From Pseudomonas frederiksbergensis (lineage in GTDB: Bacteria > Pseudomonadota > Gammaproteobacteria > Pseudomonadales > Pseudomonadaceae), in assembly GCF_000802155.2 (NCBI RefSeq), contig NZ_JQGJ02000002.1:558001-622000 (forward strand): a stretch of 64,000 nt of DNA, in the 5' to 3' direction. Below the pieces are notes generated by a model, which was not told where the DNA came from, did no database searches, and saw only the letters and a program-made list of their open reading frames with translations. Made by a program: the position numbers and the translations under genes. Positions 1-8,121 of the stretch are shown piece by piece; position 1 is the first letter of the stretch, and each line of letters starts with the position of its first letter.

Positions 1-2
1 TC

Positions 3-221
3 CACAAAACGCCACAAAACAACTCAATAACAAGCGGCTACAGCGGCAGTCAGCCCACTACCTCTTCAGCGCTCACGGGGTATAACTACATGTTCCTGTC
101 AGCCTCCGATCCCTCTGACGTCAGATCCTTCTCCGGCCGTAAACGACGAGATGCGCATGTTCAACGCCGCAACGATGTGTCCGCCGCCGTCAGTCATGGG
201 CGATCAATCGAAATCACCTGA
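3..221 (+). CDS. Possible C-terminal tail of a gene entering from the left edge
   Basis: One frame stays open from the left edge to a TGA at 219-221, 72 codons without a start of its own. The tail is rich in Ser, Thr, Asn and then basic residues, and resembles no domain I recognise. It would converge with, and overlap by 8 bp, the lipocalin-like gene on the other strand. Third-position GC bias is weaker than in neighbouring genes, so it may be a fast-evolving C-terminus (for example of a large secreted protein) or simply a chance open frame. Confidence 0.22.
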   Translation, partial: HKTPQNNSITSGYSGSQPTTSSALTGYNYMFLSASDPSDVRSFSGRKRRDAHVQRRNDVSAAVSHGRSIEIT

Positions 222-714
222 CACGCTCAAAGACGATGTGAACCTTCGTCCCATCGGGGCGCCGAAAGTTTTCCACCATCCGGTCGCCATCGACCTTCAG
301 TTGCAGGTCATCCTGCGTACGCACGGCGCCCACCCAGTTTGGAAAAGTAGACCCTTCGACGGTGTTGCCCGTGAACTCGCCATTCTGGTTAACGGTATAT
401 CGTCCAAAGAAACCTATGCTACCCGCCATGGCCGCGCGATTTTCCTCATCGGTGCCTTCGCCGCGCACGTTGGAGCGAAACGCCGGCACGCGTGGATCAG
501 TGAGCACTTCAACAAATGTCAATTCTGGTGTGAAAACGAGCCAGCCATGAGGATTAGGGCCATAAGCATTTGAGCGGTTGCCCTCTCGCTCAACCGTTGC
601 GCTGACCACGCGCCACGTGCCGACCAACGAGTTTTCCGCGCCCGCGAAGGCCGTGGAGAAAACCGAAAAGGCAATGACCGCACCTACTCCCAGTACCTTG
701 TTTTTTAGAGTCAT
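214..714 (-). CDS. Lipocalin-like domain exported protein
   Basis: This 166-residue protein has a signal peptide (basic start, hydrophobic core, cleavage after TAFA-GA near residue 25). It continues with a lipocalin-like domain opening with SLVGTWRVVSATVEREG and a later GWLVFTPE strand, typical of the small Lipocalin_4 type family whose function is unknown. The ATG at 714 is preferred because GGAAGGTG lies just upstream; a GTG at 723 would add three residues. It lies directly downstream, on the same strand, of a decayed response-regulator fragment, so its present promoter may be inherited from that lost gene. The ligand cannot be told from sequence. Confidence 0.75.
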   Translation of the reverse strand: MTLKNKVLGVGAVIAFSVFSTAFAGAENSLVGTWRVVSATVEREGNRSNAYGPNPHGWLVFTPELTFVEVLTDPRVPAFRSNVRGEGTDEENRAAMAGSIGFFGRYTVNQNGEFTGNTVEGSTFPNWVGAVRTQDDLQLKVDGDRMVENFRRPDGTKVHIVFERVR

Positions 715-729
715 CCGTATCACCTTCCA

Positions 730-837
730 TTAACCGTAAGGACGCGATGAAGAATAAAAACTTTCATGCCCTGGTCCAGATAAGTGCCGGGCGTAGGGGG
801 ACGTCTTTTCTTCGTCCTCGACAATGAGCAGACGCAT
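730..837 (-). pseudogene. 5' stump of an OmpR-type (CopR/CzcR-like) response regulator
   Basis: From an ATG at 837, with AGGAG seven bases upstream, the frame reads MRLLIVEDEEKTS, the hallmark start of heavy-metal-responsive OmpR-family regulators (CopR, CzcR, IrlR). After about 25 codons the similarity fades and a stop follows at 730-732, giving 35 codons. The phosphorylated Asp, the rest of the receiver and the DNA-binding domain are absent. No partner histidine kinase is present nearby. I read it as the remnant of a deleted metal two-component system; the RBS and the upstream palindrome at 912-927 remain intact. Confidence 0.6.
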
Positions 838-911
838 CAAGTGACTCCTCGTGGAAACCGGGGCAACGTGGAGAGTCTAGACAGCAGAGGTGTCTGGAGG
901 CTGACCGCTTG

Positions 912-927
912 CTGACACTCCTGTCAG
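912..927. promoter_or_regulatory. Palindrome upstream of the decayed response regulator
   Basis: CTGACACTCCTGTCAG is a perfect 6-4-6 inverted repeat lying 75 bp upstream of the truncated regulator's start codon. That is the expected place for an autoregulatory operator of a metal two-component system. Assignment as an operator is inference from position and symmetry. Confidence 0.45.
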
Positions 928-984
928 AAATCGTTTCGACCGCCGGCGCCTGGTCTCGATTGTTTGGATCGAATGGAGCCTCAG

Positions 985-1051
985 CGTGGGCATTTTGTAA
1001 TGAGCCGCTGCGGGAAACCGCGAGGAAGACCCGCATAGCACCCCAGCCCAT
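985..1051 (-). pseudogene. Possible fragment of a LysR-type N-terminus
   Basis: The minus-strand frame from 1051 reads MGWGAMRVFLAVSRSGSL, which resembles the first helix of LysR-family regulators (usually W-D-L-R-V-F-L-A-V-A-R-x-G-S-L). Similarity ends after about 20 codons and no helix-turn-helix follows. It may be a scar of a deleted regulator or coincidence. Confidence 0.25.
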
Positions 1052-1070
1052 GCCTCACCCGGTACACAAA

Positions 1071-1250
1071 TCAACGGTGAGACTGCGACGATGGCACCGC
1101 CGTAGCAATCCCGCGCCCCACAGGTTTTCCTGCATAAACGTCCGTCGGAACACCCTCCGTGGACTGGAAATGAACATTGGCTTTACCGGTGTTCGTATAC
1201 TGGCCTAAAACCGCTGCGCCACCACGTCCCAAGGTCGCGTTGCCACCCAT
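1071..1250 (-). CDS. Unrecognised 59-residue ORF
   Basis: An ATG at 1250 opens a 59-residue frame that is Gly/Thr-rich at the start (MGGNATLGRGGAAVLGQYTN) and ends SSQSHR. Its composition is protein-like and it lies divergent to the AraC-type gene at 1275, but only weak ribosome-binding sequence precedes it and I recognise no family. An overlapping frame reading VIVFATLLLGWVATRPWDVV also looks protein-like, so the region may hold decayed coding sequence. Apart from this, the palindrome and the two fragments, I see nothing in 724-1274. Confidence 0.22.
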   Translation of the reverse strand: MGGNATLGRGGAAVLGQYTNTGKANVHFQSTEGVPTDVYAGKPVGRGIATAVPSSQSHR

Positions 1251-1274
1251 CCCAGCAGCAAGGTCGCGAAAACG

Positions 1275-2030
1275 ATGACTCCGTACCCCTCACTGACGTC
1301 CTTCGCCCCCTGCGAACTCGGCACCCTGCTGCGGAGCCTGCAGCCCATTGCGCCGCTGCTCGATACGCTCTTGGACACGGTGTTTTTCATCAAGGACGAC
1401 CACGCCCGCTACGCATTCGTCAACCAGACCCTGGCTCGACGTTGCGGCTTCAAGCAAGGTGACGACCTGTTGGGCCTTACCGCCGAGCACGTGTTCCCGG
1501 AGCGTTTCGGGCCGTTGTACACCGAGCAGGATCGGCGCGTGCTGGCCAGCGGGCGGGTACTGGCCGACCAGCTCGAATTGCATTTGTATTATGGCAATCA
1601 GCCGGTGTGGTGCCTGACGCACAAGCTCGCGTTGCGCGATGCCGAGGGCAGGATCGTCGGCCTGGCCGGAATTTCCCGTGATTTGCAATCGCCGCAATCG
1701 AGCCATCCGGCGTTCCAGAAACTGGCGGCGGTGGACGCGCATATCAAGCAGCACTTCGCCCGCCCTATCAGTCTGGCGGAACTCACCGCCATCGCCGGCC
1801 TGTCGGTTGCGCAGCTGGAGCGACACTGCAAGCGCATCTTCCAGCTCACGCCCCGCCAGATGATTCACAAGGCCCGCCTGGAGGAAGCCTCGCGATTGTT
1901 ACTGGAGCAGGATTTGCCCATCACCGAAATTGCCTTGCGCTGCGGCTACACCGATCACAGTGCGTTCAGCCGTCAATTCCGTGCGCTGACGAGCCTTTCT
2001 CCCAGCCAGTACCGAGAGAACCAGCGCTGA
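1275..2030 (+). CDS. PAS domain AraC-family transcriptional regulator
   Basis: The 251-residue protein has an N-terminal PAS-like sensor domain (roughly residues 25-140, starting LLDTLLDTVFFIKDD and ending GIVGLAGISRD-like) and a C-terminal AraC helix-turn-helix pair (about 150-248). The conserved second-HTH signature is DLPITEIALRCGYTDHSAF followed by SPSQYR. It sits upstream of, and in the same direction as, the transporter/dehydratase operon, so it is a good candidate activator of those genes. PAS-AraC regulators of this layout are often found beside amino-acid and hydroxyproline catabolic genes; the effector here is unknown. Confidence 0.82.
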   Translation: MTPYPSLTSFAPCELGTLLRSLQPIAPLLDTLLDTVFFIKDDHARYAFVNQTLARRCGFKQGDDLLGLTAEHVFPERFGPLYTEQDRRVLASGRVLADQLELHLYYGNQPVWCLTHKLALRDAEGRIVGLAGISRDLQSPQSSHPAFQKLAAVDAHIKQHFARPISLAELTAIAGLSVAQLERHCKRIFQLTPRQMIHKARLEEASRLLLEQDLPITEIALRCGYTDHSAFSRQFRALTSLSPSQYRENQR

Positions 2031-2202
2031 CGTTGTTCCTTTACAGGGCAGCCCCCACCCCATTGCTCCCATCTGTAACACCTGCCTTCGCCCCTTGTCC
2101 GCAAGCAGCAGGGGCGCAGTTAAAACAATCGCCTAGTAATCAAAGCCTTACCAAAAGCTGAACCTGCAATACAAAACAGGCACGTCGATTGCTTATCTAA
2201 TA

Positions 2203-2231
2203 TCGTATACGAAATCCTCAATACGATATCT
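2203..2231. promoter_or_regulatory. GTATAC-centred palindrome and partial second copy before the transporter operon
   Basis: TCGTATACGA (2203-2212) is a perfect 10-bp palindrome centred on GTATAC. A related half, ATACGATATC, follows at 2221-2230, about 30-60 bp before the binding-protein start codon. GTATAC cores are typical of GntR/FCD-type operators. The cognate regulator could be outside this window or could be the PAS-AraC protein at 1275, though AraC sites are usually direct repeats. Confidence 0.4.
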
Positions 2232-2260
2232 CACCGCACTCATTCGACAGCGAGGCCTTT

Positions 2261-3079
2261 ATGAAAAACCGTGCATTAGCCGCAGCCCTCAGCGTTGTCC
2301 TCCTTCCCCTGATTGCCCTTCCCGCCCACGCCGACAAGCTCGACGACATCATCGGCTCGGGCAAGCTGCGTTGCGCCGTGACACTGGATTTCCCACCGAT
2401 GGGCTTTCGCGATAAAAGCAACGAACCGGCGGGATTCGACGTGGATTATTGCAACGATCTGGCAAAAGTCCTTGGCGTAGACGCCGAAGTCGTGGAGACG
2501 CCATTTTCCGACCGCATCCCCGCACTGCTATCAGGTCGCGCCGACGTCATCGTCGCCTCCACTTCCGACACCCTGGAGCGAGCCAAGACCGTCGGCCTGA
2601 CCGTGCCCTACTTCGCCTTCCAAATGGTGGTGCTGACCCGCGAAGACACCGGTATCAACAGCTACACCGACCTCAAGGGCAAAAAACTCGGTAATACCAG
2701 CAGCACTTATGAAGCCATCGCCCTGGAAAAGGACCAGAAGAATTGGGGCAGCGGCAGTTTCCGCGCCTACCAATCGCAGAACGACACACTGCTGGCCGTC
2801 GCCCAGGGGCATATCGACGCCACCGTGGTAACCAACACCGTAGCCGCCGCGACCATCAAGTCGGGCAAGTACAAGGGTCTGAAAATCGCCGGTGATGCGC
2901 CTTACGTCATCGACTACGTGTCCCTCGGCGCCAAGCGCAGCGAGTACGGCTTGCTCAACTACCTCAACCTGTTCATCAACCAGCAAGTGCGCACGGGCCG
3001 CTACAACGAGCTGTTCGTCAAATGGGTCGGCAAGGAGATCCCGCCGGCCAACCTGACCGTGCCCCAGGTCTATTACTGA
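2261..3079 (+). CDS. Amino-acid ABC transporter periplasmic binding protein
   Basis: This 272-residue exported protein has a signal peptide ending LPAHA-DK and a family-3 solute-binding fold: LDDIIGSGKLRCAVTLDFPPMGFRD at the start, then GFDVDYCNDLAKVLG and the RIPALLSGRADVIVAS ligand-site region. It is the first gene of a run that includes both permeases and the ATPase (4856-6896), with an aconitase-X-type gene inserted between. Family-3 binding proteins take polar amino acids. From its neighbours I infer an imino acid such as a hydroxyproline, but specificity cannot be read directly. Confidence 0.88.
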   Translation: MKNRALAAALSVVLLPLIALPAHADKLDDIIGSGKLRCAVTLDFPPMGFRDKSNEPAGFDVDYCNDLAKVLGVDAEVVETPFSDRIPALLSGRADVIVASTSDTLERAKTVGLTVPYFAFQMVVLTREDTGINSYTDLKGKKLGNTSSTYEAIALEKDQKNWGSGSFRAYQSQNDTLLAVAQGHIDATVVTNTVAAATIKSGKYKGLKIAGDAPYVIDYVSLGAKRSEYGLLNYLNLFINQQVRTGRYNELFVKWVGKEIPPANLTVPQVYY

Positions 3080-3089
3080 GGATCGCGGC

Positions 3090-4863
3090 ATGCCAAGCAC
3101 GCCTGTTCGCCTGTACGGCCGCAGCCTGGTGGAGGGTGCCGCCCAGGGCACCCTGTTGTTCGCCGATGTCGGCTTGAGTTTCTGGGGCGGGGTCGATCCG
3201 GTCACCGGTGAGGTCATCGACCGGCATCATCCCCTCAGTGGTGAACACCTGGCCGGCCGCGTTCTGGCAATTCCCAGCGGGCGCGGCTCCTGCACCGGCA
3301 GCAGCGTGTTGATGGAGCTCATCAGCAATGGCCATGCGCCGGCCGCCCTGATACTGGCCGAAGTGGATGAGATCCTGGCCCTGGGCGTGCTCGTGGCCGA
3401 GGTGATCTTCCAGCGCTCGCTGCCGGTGTTGTGCATTGGCCGCGAGGCGTTCGAGGGTTTACGGGGTCAAGGGTTCGGGCGCGTCGAGGGCAACTGCCTG
3501 ACGTTGTCCGGCCGCCGGCCCAACGATCAATGGCACGGAACGGGGACGGCCCCGCAGCCGTCCATGCCGTCCAGCGTCCAGTTGAGCGAGCGCGATCGAG
3601 CGATGCTCGACGGCACGCACGGCAAGGCAACCCAAGTGGCAATGCAAATAGTCCTGCGCATGGCCGAGATCCAGGACGCCGATGAACTGCTGGACATCAC
3701 CCAGGCGCACATCGACGGTTGCATCTACACCGGCCCCGCCAGCCTGCGTTTTGCCGAACAATGGGTGCAGTGGGGGGCAAAGGTGAGCGTGCCCACGACG
3801 CTCAATTCGATTTCCGTCGACCAGCGCCGCTGGCGCGAGTTGGGCGTCGACCCGGCACTGGGCGAACCGGCCAGCGCGTTGGGCGACGCGTACATGGCCA
3901 TGGGTGCGCAATTGAGCTTTACCTGTGCGCCCTACCTGCTCGACACCGCGCCCACGGCCGGCGAGCAAATCGTCTGGGCCGAGTCCAATGCGGTGGTCTA
4001 CGCCAACAGCGTGCTTGGCGCCCGCACACAGAAATACCCGGACTTCCTCGATATCTGCATCGCGCTGTGCGGTCGCGCACCGCTGGCCGGTTGTCACCTC
4101 GATGGGCCGCGCAAGGCTGGGATGATCGTCGAAGTCCCCAGCCTCGGCTCGGTGGACGACAGCTTCTATCCGCTGTTGGGCTATCACATCGGCAGCCTGA
4201 CCGGGCGACGCGTCCCACTGATACACGGCCTGGAAAATGCCGCGCCGACCTTGGATGACCTGAAGGCTTTCGGTGCCGCGTTCGCGACCACCAGCGCCGC
4301 TGTTCCACATCGCCGGCGTGACGCCGGAGGCCATGGATGCGGCCAAGGTGCTGGACCGCGACGCCGTGCTGCCCATGGAAACCGTCAACACGACGGGGCT
4401 GCTCGCCAGTTGGCGCGAGCTCAACAGCGCCCGGCACCGTCACGTGGATGTGGTTTCCCTGGGCAACCCGCATTTCTCCCTCAGCGAATTCGCCGCCTTG
4501 TCACGCCTGTGCACGGGGCGCACCAAACACGCTGAAGTGGTGCTGGCAATCACCTGCGGCCGGGCCGTGCTGGAACAGGCGCGCCAGGCCGGCTACCTGG
4601 TCGCGATCCAGGCCTTCGGCGCAACGCTGGTCACCGACACCTGCTGGTGCATGCTGGGCGAGCCGGTAATCCCGCCAGCCGCAACGACGCTGATGACCAA
4701 CTCCGGCAAATACGCGCACTACGCGCCGGGCCTGGTGGGTCGCGGCGTGCATTTTGCCAGCCTTGCCGATTGCGTCGAGGCCGCCTGCACCGCCACCGCC
4801 AGCGATCATCCTCCGCAATGGTTGCGGCCCTGCGCACCCGAGGAGATCCCGAGCGATGTTTGA
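3090..4863 (+). pseudogene. Aconitase X (AcnX) type dehydratase, frameshifted
   Basis: The first frame encodes the small swivel domain (about residues 1-135, formerly DUF126, with IPSGRGSCTGSSVLMELI) fused to the large aconitase-X catalytic domain (about 165 onward, formerly DUF521, with DGCIYTGPASLRFAE). Around 4290-4305 homology jumps to the +1 frame, which carries the rest (LFHIAGVTPEAMDAAKVLDR through MTNSGKYAHYAPGL) to the TGA at 4861-4863. Removing one base or adding two would restore one long ORF. The original frame runs into unrelated Arg-rich sequence to 4535. Characterised fused AcnX enzymes dehydrate cis-3-hydroxy-L-proline. Everything outside the shift looks undamaged, so this is either a recent mutation or a sequencing error. 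Confidence 0.8.
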
Positions 4864-5521
4864 CTACAGCTTCCAATGGCGCCCGGCCTTGCGCGCCCTG
4901 CCCGACATGCTGGCCGGCGCCTGGGTGACCTTCGAAACCGCGGCGCTGTCGATGATTTTCGGCGTGCTGATCGCCCTGGTCCTGACAGTGATGCGCCAGG
5001 CCCGCCATCCGCTGCTGCGCGGTGTCGGCAACGGCTGGGTGTCGATCGCCCGCAACACGCCGTCGTTGTTCCAGATCTACATCCTCTACTTCGGCCTCGG
5101 CTCCCTCGGGTTGCACGTCAGTTCCTGGTTTGCCCTGTTGGCCGGTATCACCTTCAACAATGCGGGCTACCTGGCGGAGAACTTTCGCGGCGGCCTCAAG
5201 GCGGTGCCGGACACGCAGATGCGCGCCGCTCGCTCCCTGGGCATGAGCGCATTCCAGGCCTACCGGATGATCATCGTCCCGCAGCTGCTGCGTATCGTCT
5301 TCTACCCATTGACCAACCAAATGGTCTGGGCGGTGCTGATGACGTCCCTGGGCGTGGTGGTCGGCCTGAACAACGACCTCACCGGGGTGACCCAGGAATA
5401 CAACGTCAAGACGTTCCGCACCTTCGAATACTTCGCCCTCGCGGCGGTGCTGTATTACCTGATCGCCAAGCTGATTGTCGGGCTGGCCCGGCTGTTGTCC
5501 TGGCGGCTGTTTCGTTATTGA
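4856..5521 (+). CDS. Amino-acid ABC transporter permease (first)
   Basis: This 221-residue inner-membrane permease of the HisM/GlnP type has five or so hydrophobic segments. The cytoplasmic EAA loop reads AENFRGGLKAVPDTQMRAARS then LGMSAFQAYR. The ATG at 4856 is chosen because AGGAG lies at 4841-4845 and the start overlaps the end of the aconitase-X frame by 8 bp, a normal translational coupling. It should pair with the permease at 5531 and the ATPase at 6174. Confidence 0.9.
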   Translation: MFDYSFQWRPALRALPDMLAGAWVTFETAALSMIFGVLIALVLTVMRQARHPLLRGVGNGWVSIARNTPSLFQIYILYFGLGSLGLHVSSWFALLAGITFNNAGYLAENFRGGLKAVPDTQMRAARSLGMSAFQAYRMIIVPQLLRIVFYPLTNQMVWAVLMTSLGVVVGLNNDLTGVTQEYNVKTFRTFEYFALAAVLYYLIAKLIVGLARLLSWRLFRY

Positions 5522-5530
5522 GGGCGGGTC

Positions 5531-6181
5531 ATGTTTTCTACAAGCCTTACCGTTAACGACGTGTTGTATCTACTCGAAGGTGCCTGGGTCACCGTGCAAT
5601 TGACCGCCTGGTCGATTTTGCTGGGCACGCTGGCCGGCTTGCTCTTCGGCCTGCTGCGGGCGCTGCTGCCCCGGGCTAGCCTGCCATTGGCCTGGGTGCT
5701 CGACGCGTTTCGCAGCGTACCGCTGCTGATCCAGTTCGTGCTGTTCAATTCCCTGAAGAGCATCGTCGGCCTGCAACTCAGCGCCTTTGCCGTCGGTTGC
5801 ATCGTGCTCGGGGTCTACGCCGCCGCGTATTTCACCGAAATCGTCCGAGGTGGCGTCCTCGCAGTGCCGTTGAGTACCCGACGAGCCAGCCGATCCCTGG
5901 GGCTGACGTACTTGCAGGACCTGCGCTTCATCGTCCTGCCGATCGCCACGCGGGTGGCGTTTCCGGGTTGGCTGAACCTGGTGCTGGGGGTGATGAAAGA
6001 CACCGCGCTGGTGATGTGGATTGGCATTGTCGAGCTGCTGCGGGCATCGCAAACCATCGTCACGCGCATTCAGGAACCCCTGCTGGTGCTGTGCATCGCG
6101 GGCCTCATCTATTACGTCATGAGCCTGGTGGTCGCCCGCCTCGGCGCTCGCCTGGAAAGAAGGTGGCAGGAAAATGATTGA
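5531..6181 (+). CDS. Amino-acid ABC transporter permease (second)
   Basis: This 216-residue permease is related to the preceding gene. It has an N-terminal LLEGAWVTVQLTAWSILLG segment and an EAA loop EIVRGGVLAVPLSTRRASRS followed by LGLTYLQDLR. The gene starts 9 bp after its partner and overlaps the ATPase gene by 8 bp, so the three are certainly cotranscribed. The two permeases should form the heterodimeric channel of a polar amino-acid importer. Confidence 0.9.
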   Translation: MFSTSLTVNDVLYLLEGAWVTVQLTAWSILLGTLAGLLFGLLRALLPRASLPLAWVLDAFRSVPLLIQFVLFNSLKSIVGLQLSAFAVGCIVLGVYAAAYFTEIVRGGVLAVPLSTRRASRSLGLTYLQDLRFIVLPIATRVAFPGWLNLVLGVMKDTALVMWIGIVELLRASQTIVTRIQEPLLVLCIAGLIYYVMSLVVARLGARLERRWQEND

Positions 6182-6896
6182 GATCGAAAACGTGCACAAG
6201 TCCTTCGGCCACCTCGAAGTGGTCAAGGGCGTCAGCCTCACCGTGGACAAGGGCGAAGTCGTGTCGATCATCGGTGGCTCCGGCTCCGGCAAATCGACCT
6301 TGCTGATGTGCATCAACGGCCTGGAGCCGATCCAGAAAGGCCGCATTCGCGTGGACGGCGTCGAGGTCCATGACAGCGCCACCGACCTCAACCGGCTGCG
6401 GCAAAAGATCGGCATCGTCTTCCAGCAGTGGAATGCCTTTCCCCACCTGACCGTGCTGGAAAATGTGATGCTCGCGCCGCGCAAGGTGCTGGGCAAGAGC
6501 AAGCAGGATGCCGAGGCGCTGGCGGTCAGGCAGCTTGAGCACGTGGGCCTGGGGGACAAGCTCAAGGCCTTCCCGGGCAAGCTCTCCGGCGGCCAGCAGC
6601 AGCGCATGGCAATCGCCCGCGCCCTGGCGATGTCGCCGGACTACATGCTGTTCGACGAAGCCACCTCGGCCCTCGATCCGCAACTGGTCGGCGAGGTGCT
6701 GGACACCATGCGCATGCTCGCCGAAGACGGCATGACCATGGTGCTGGTGACCCACGAGATCCGCTTCGCCCGGGACGTGTCCGACCGGGTGGCGTTCTTC
6801 TGCAATGGCCGGGTCCATGAGATCGGGCCGCCGGACCAGGTGATCGGCAACCCGATGCAGCCGGAGACGGCGGCGTTTCTCAAGTCGGTCAAATAG
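6174..6896 (+). CDS. Amino-acid ABC transporter ATP-binding protein
   Basis: This 240-residue ATPase of the GlnQ/HisP group is complete. It has Walker A GGSGSGKST (about residue 34), Q-loop FQQWNAFPHLT, signature LSGGQQQR, Walker B YMLFDEAT and the switch His in VTHE. It energises the permease pair encoded immediately upstream, acting on the inner face of the membrane. All motifs are canonical. Confidence 0.93.
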   Translation: MIEIENVHKSFGHLEVVKGVSLTVDKGEVVSIIGGSGSGKSTLLMCINGLEPIQKGRIRVDGVEVHDSATDLNRLRQKIGIVFQQWNAFPHLTVLENVMLAPRKVLGKSKQDAEALAVRQLEHVGLGDKLKAFPGKLSGGQQQRMAIARALAMSPDYMLFDEATSALDPQLVGEVLDTMRMLAEDGMTMVLVTHEIRFARDVSDRVAFFCNGRVHEIGPPDQVIGNPMQPETAAFLKSVK

Positions 6897-6933
6897 CGAT
6901 TAGGCCCGACCAGAAAACACAAGGATCTGACCC

Positions 6934-7962
6934 ATGCGCTCATCCAGAATCATCCACATAGTCAGTTGCCACGCCGAAGGCGAAGTCGGCGATGTCATCG
7001 TCGGCGGCGTCGCGCCGCCACCCGGCGCCTCGGTGTGGGAACAGTCGCGCTGGATCGCCCAGGACCAGACCCTGCGCAACTTCGTCCTCAACGAGCCCCG
7101 TGGCGGGGTGTTCCGCCATGTCAACCTGCTGGTGCCGGCCAAGGACCCGCGGGCGCAGATGGCCTGGATCATCATGGAACCGGCCGATACGCCGCCCATG
7201 TCCGGTTCCAATTCGCTATGCGTCGCCACCGTGCTACTGGACAGCGGCATCCTGCCGATGACCGAACCCCAGACGCGCTTGATATTGGAGGCACCGGGCG
7301 GATTGATCGAGGCGGTGGCCGACTGCCGAGAGGGCAAGGTGCAGCGGGTCGAAATCAAGAACGTCCCCTCCTTCGCTGACCGCCTCGATGCGTGGATCGA
7401 AGTCCAAGGCCTGGGGTCGTTGCAAGTGGACACTGCCTACGGTGGCGACAGCTTCGTCATCGTTGATGCCGAGCGCCTGGGCTTCGCCATTCGCCCGGAC
7501 GAAGCGGCCGAGCTGGTGGCCGTGGGGCTGAAAATCACCGCGGCCGCCAACGAGCAACTGGGCTTCGTACATCGATTGAATCCCGACTGGTCGCACATCT
7601 CGTTCTGCCAGGTCGCAGCGCCCATCGTCCGGGAAAACGGCATCGCTACCGGCGCCAACGCCGTCGTCATCCAACCCGGCAAGATCGACCGCTCGCCCAC
7701 CGGCACCGGCTGCTCGGCACGCATGGCGGTGCTGCACGCCAAGGGTTTGATGCAGGTCGGCGAGCGGTTTATTGGCCGCTCGATCATCGGCTCCGAGTTC
7801 CACTGCCGCATCGACTCACTGGCCGAGGTGGCCGGACGCCCGGCGATTTATCCGTGCATCGCCGGACGTGCGTGGATCACCGGGACCCACCAATTGCTGC
7901 TCGACCCGGCCGATCCGTGGCCACAGGGCTACCGGCTCTCGGATACCTGGCCGGGCGCATGA
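6934..7962 (+). CDS. Proline racemase superfamily protein with Ser/Thr active site
   Basis: This 342-residue protein has the two-halved diaminopimelate-epimerase-like fold of proline racemases and hydroxyproline epimerases. The first catalytic position, Cys in the classic MCGHG motif, reads MSGSN (Ser). The second, usually SPCGTG, reads SPTGTGC (Thr). Classical racemases and 4-hydroxyproline 2-epimerases use Cys/Cys, and trans-3-hydroxy-L-proline dehydratases use Cys/Thr. Two-base racemisation is therefore unlikely, and a dehydratase-like or other one-base reaction is more plausible. It follows the ABC ATPase by 37 bp in the presumed hydroxyproline operon. Confidence 0.82.
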   Translation: MRSSRIIHIVSCHAEGEVGDVIVGGVAPPPGASVWEQSRWIAQDQTLRNFVLNEPRGGVFRHVNLLVPAKDPRAQMAWIIMEPADTPPMSGSNSLCVATVLLDSGILPMTEPQTRLILEAPGGLIEAVADCREGKVQRVEIKNVPSFADRLDAWIEVQGLGSLQVDTAYGGDSFVIVDAERLGFAIRPDEAAELVAVGLKITAAANEQLGFVHRLNPDWSHISFCQVAAPIVRENGIATGANAVVIQPGKIDRSPTGTGCSARMAVLHAKGLMQVGERFIGRSIIGSEFHCRIDSLAEVAGRPAIYPCIAGRAWITGTHQLLLDPADPWPQGYRLSDTWPGA

Positions 7963-7979
7963 CTTTTACACACAACCTC

Positions 7980-8100
7980 TGTGGCGAGGGGATTTATCCC
8001 CGCTGGGCTGCAAAGCAGCCCCCTGGAGCCAACTGACAAACCGAGTCGCCAAATTTCAGGACCGCTTCGCGGCCCAACGGGGATAAATCCCCTCGCCACA
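7980..8100. repeat. REPIN-like inverted pair
   Basis: TGTGGCGAGGGGATTTATCC plus CCG (7980-8002) is repeated exactly in inverted orientation at 8078-8100, enclosing a GC-rich spacer with its own small hairpin. This two-armed arrangement is the REP doublet (REPIN) typical of fluorescent pseudomonads. It lies between the racemase-family gene and the DapA-family gene, inside the presumed operon. Confidence 0.8.
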
Positions 8101-8121
8101 TACCATAACCGGAGACAACCC

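Noticed and set aside
3090..4535. Treating the first aconitase-X frame as a complete 481-residue protein
   Set aside because: The last 75 or so residues are Arg/Gly-rich nonsense, while the conserved continuation lies in the adjacent frame from about 4300.
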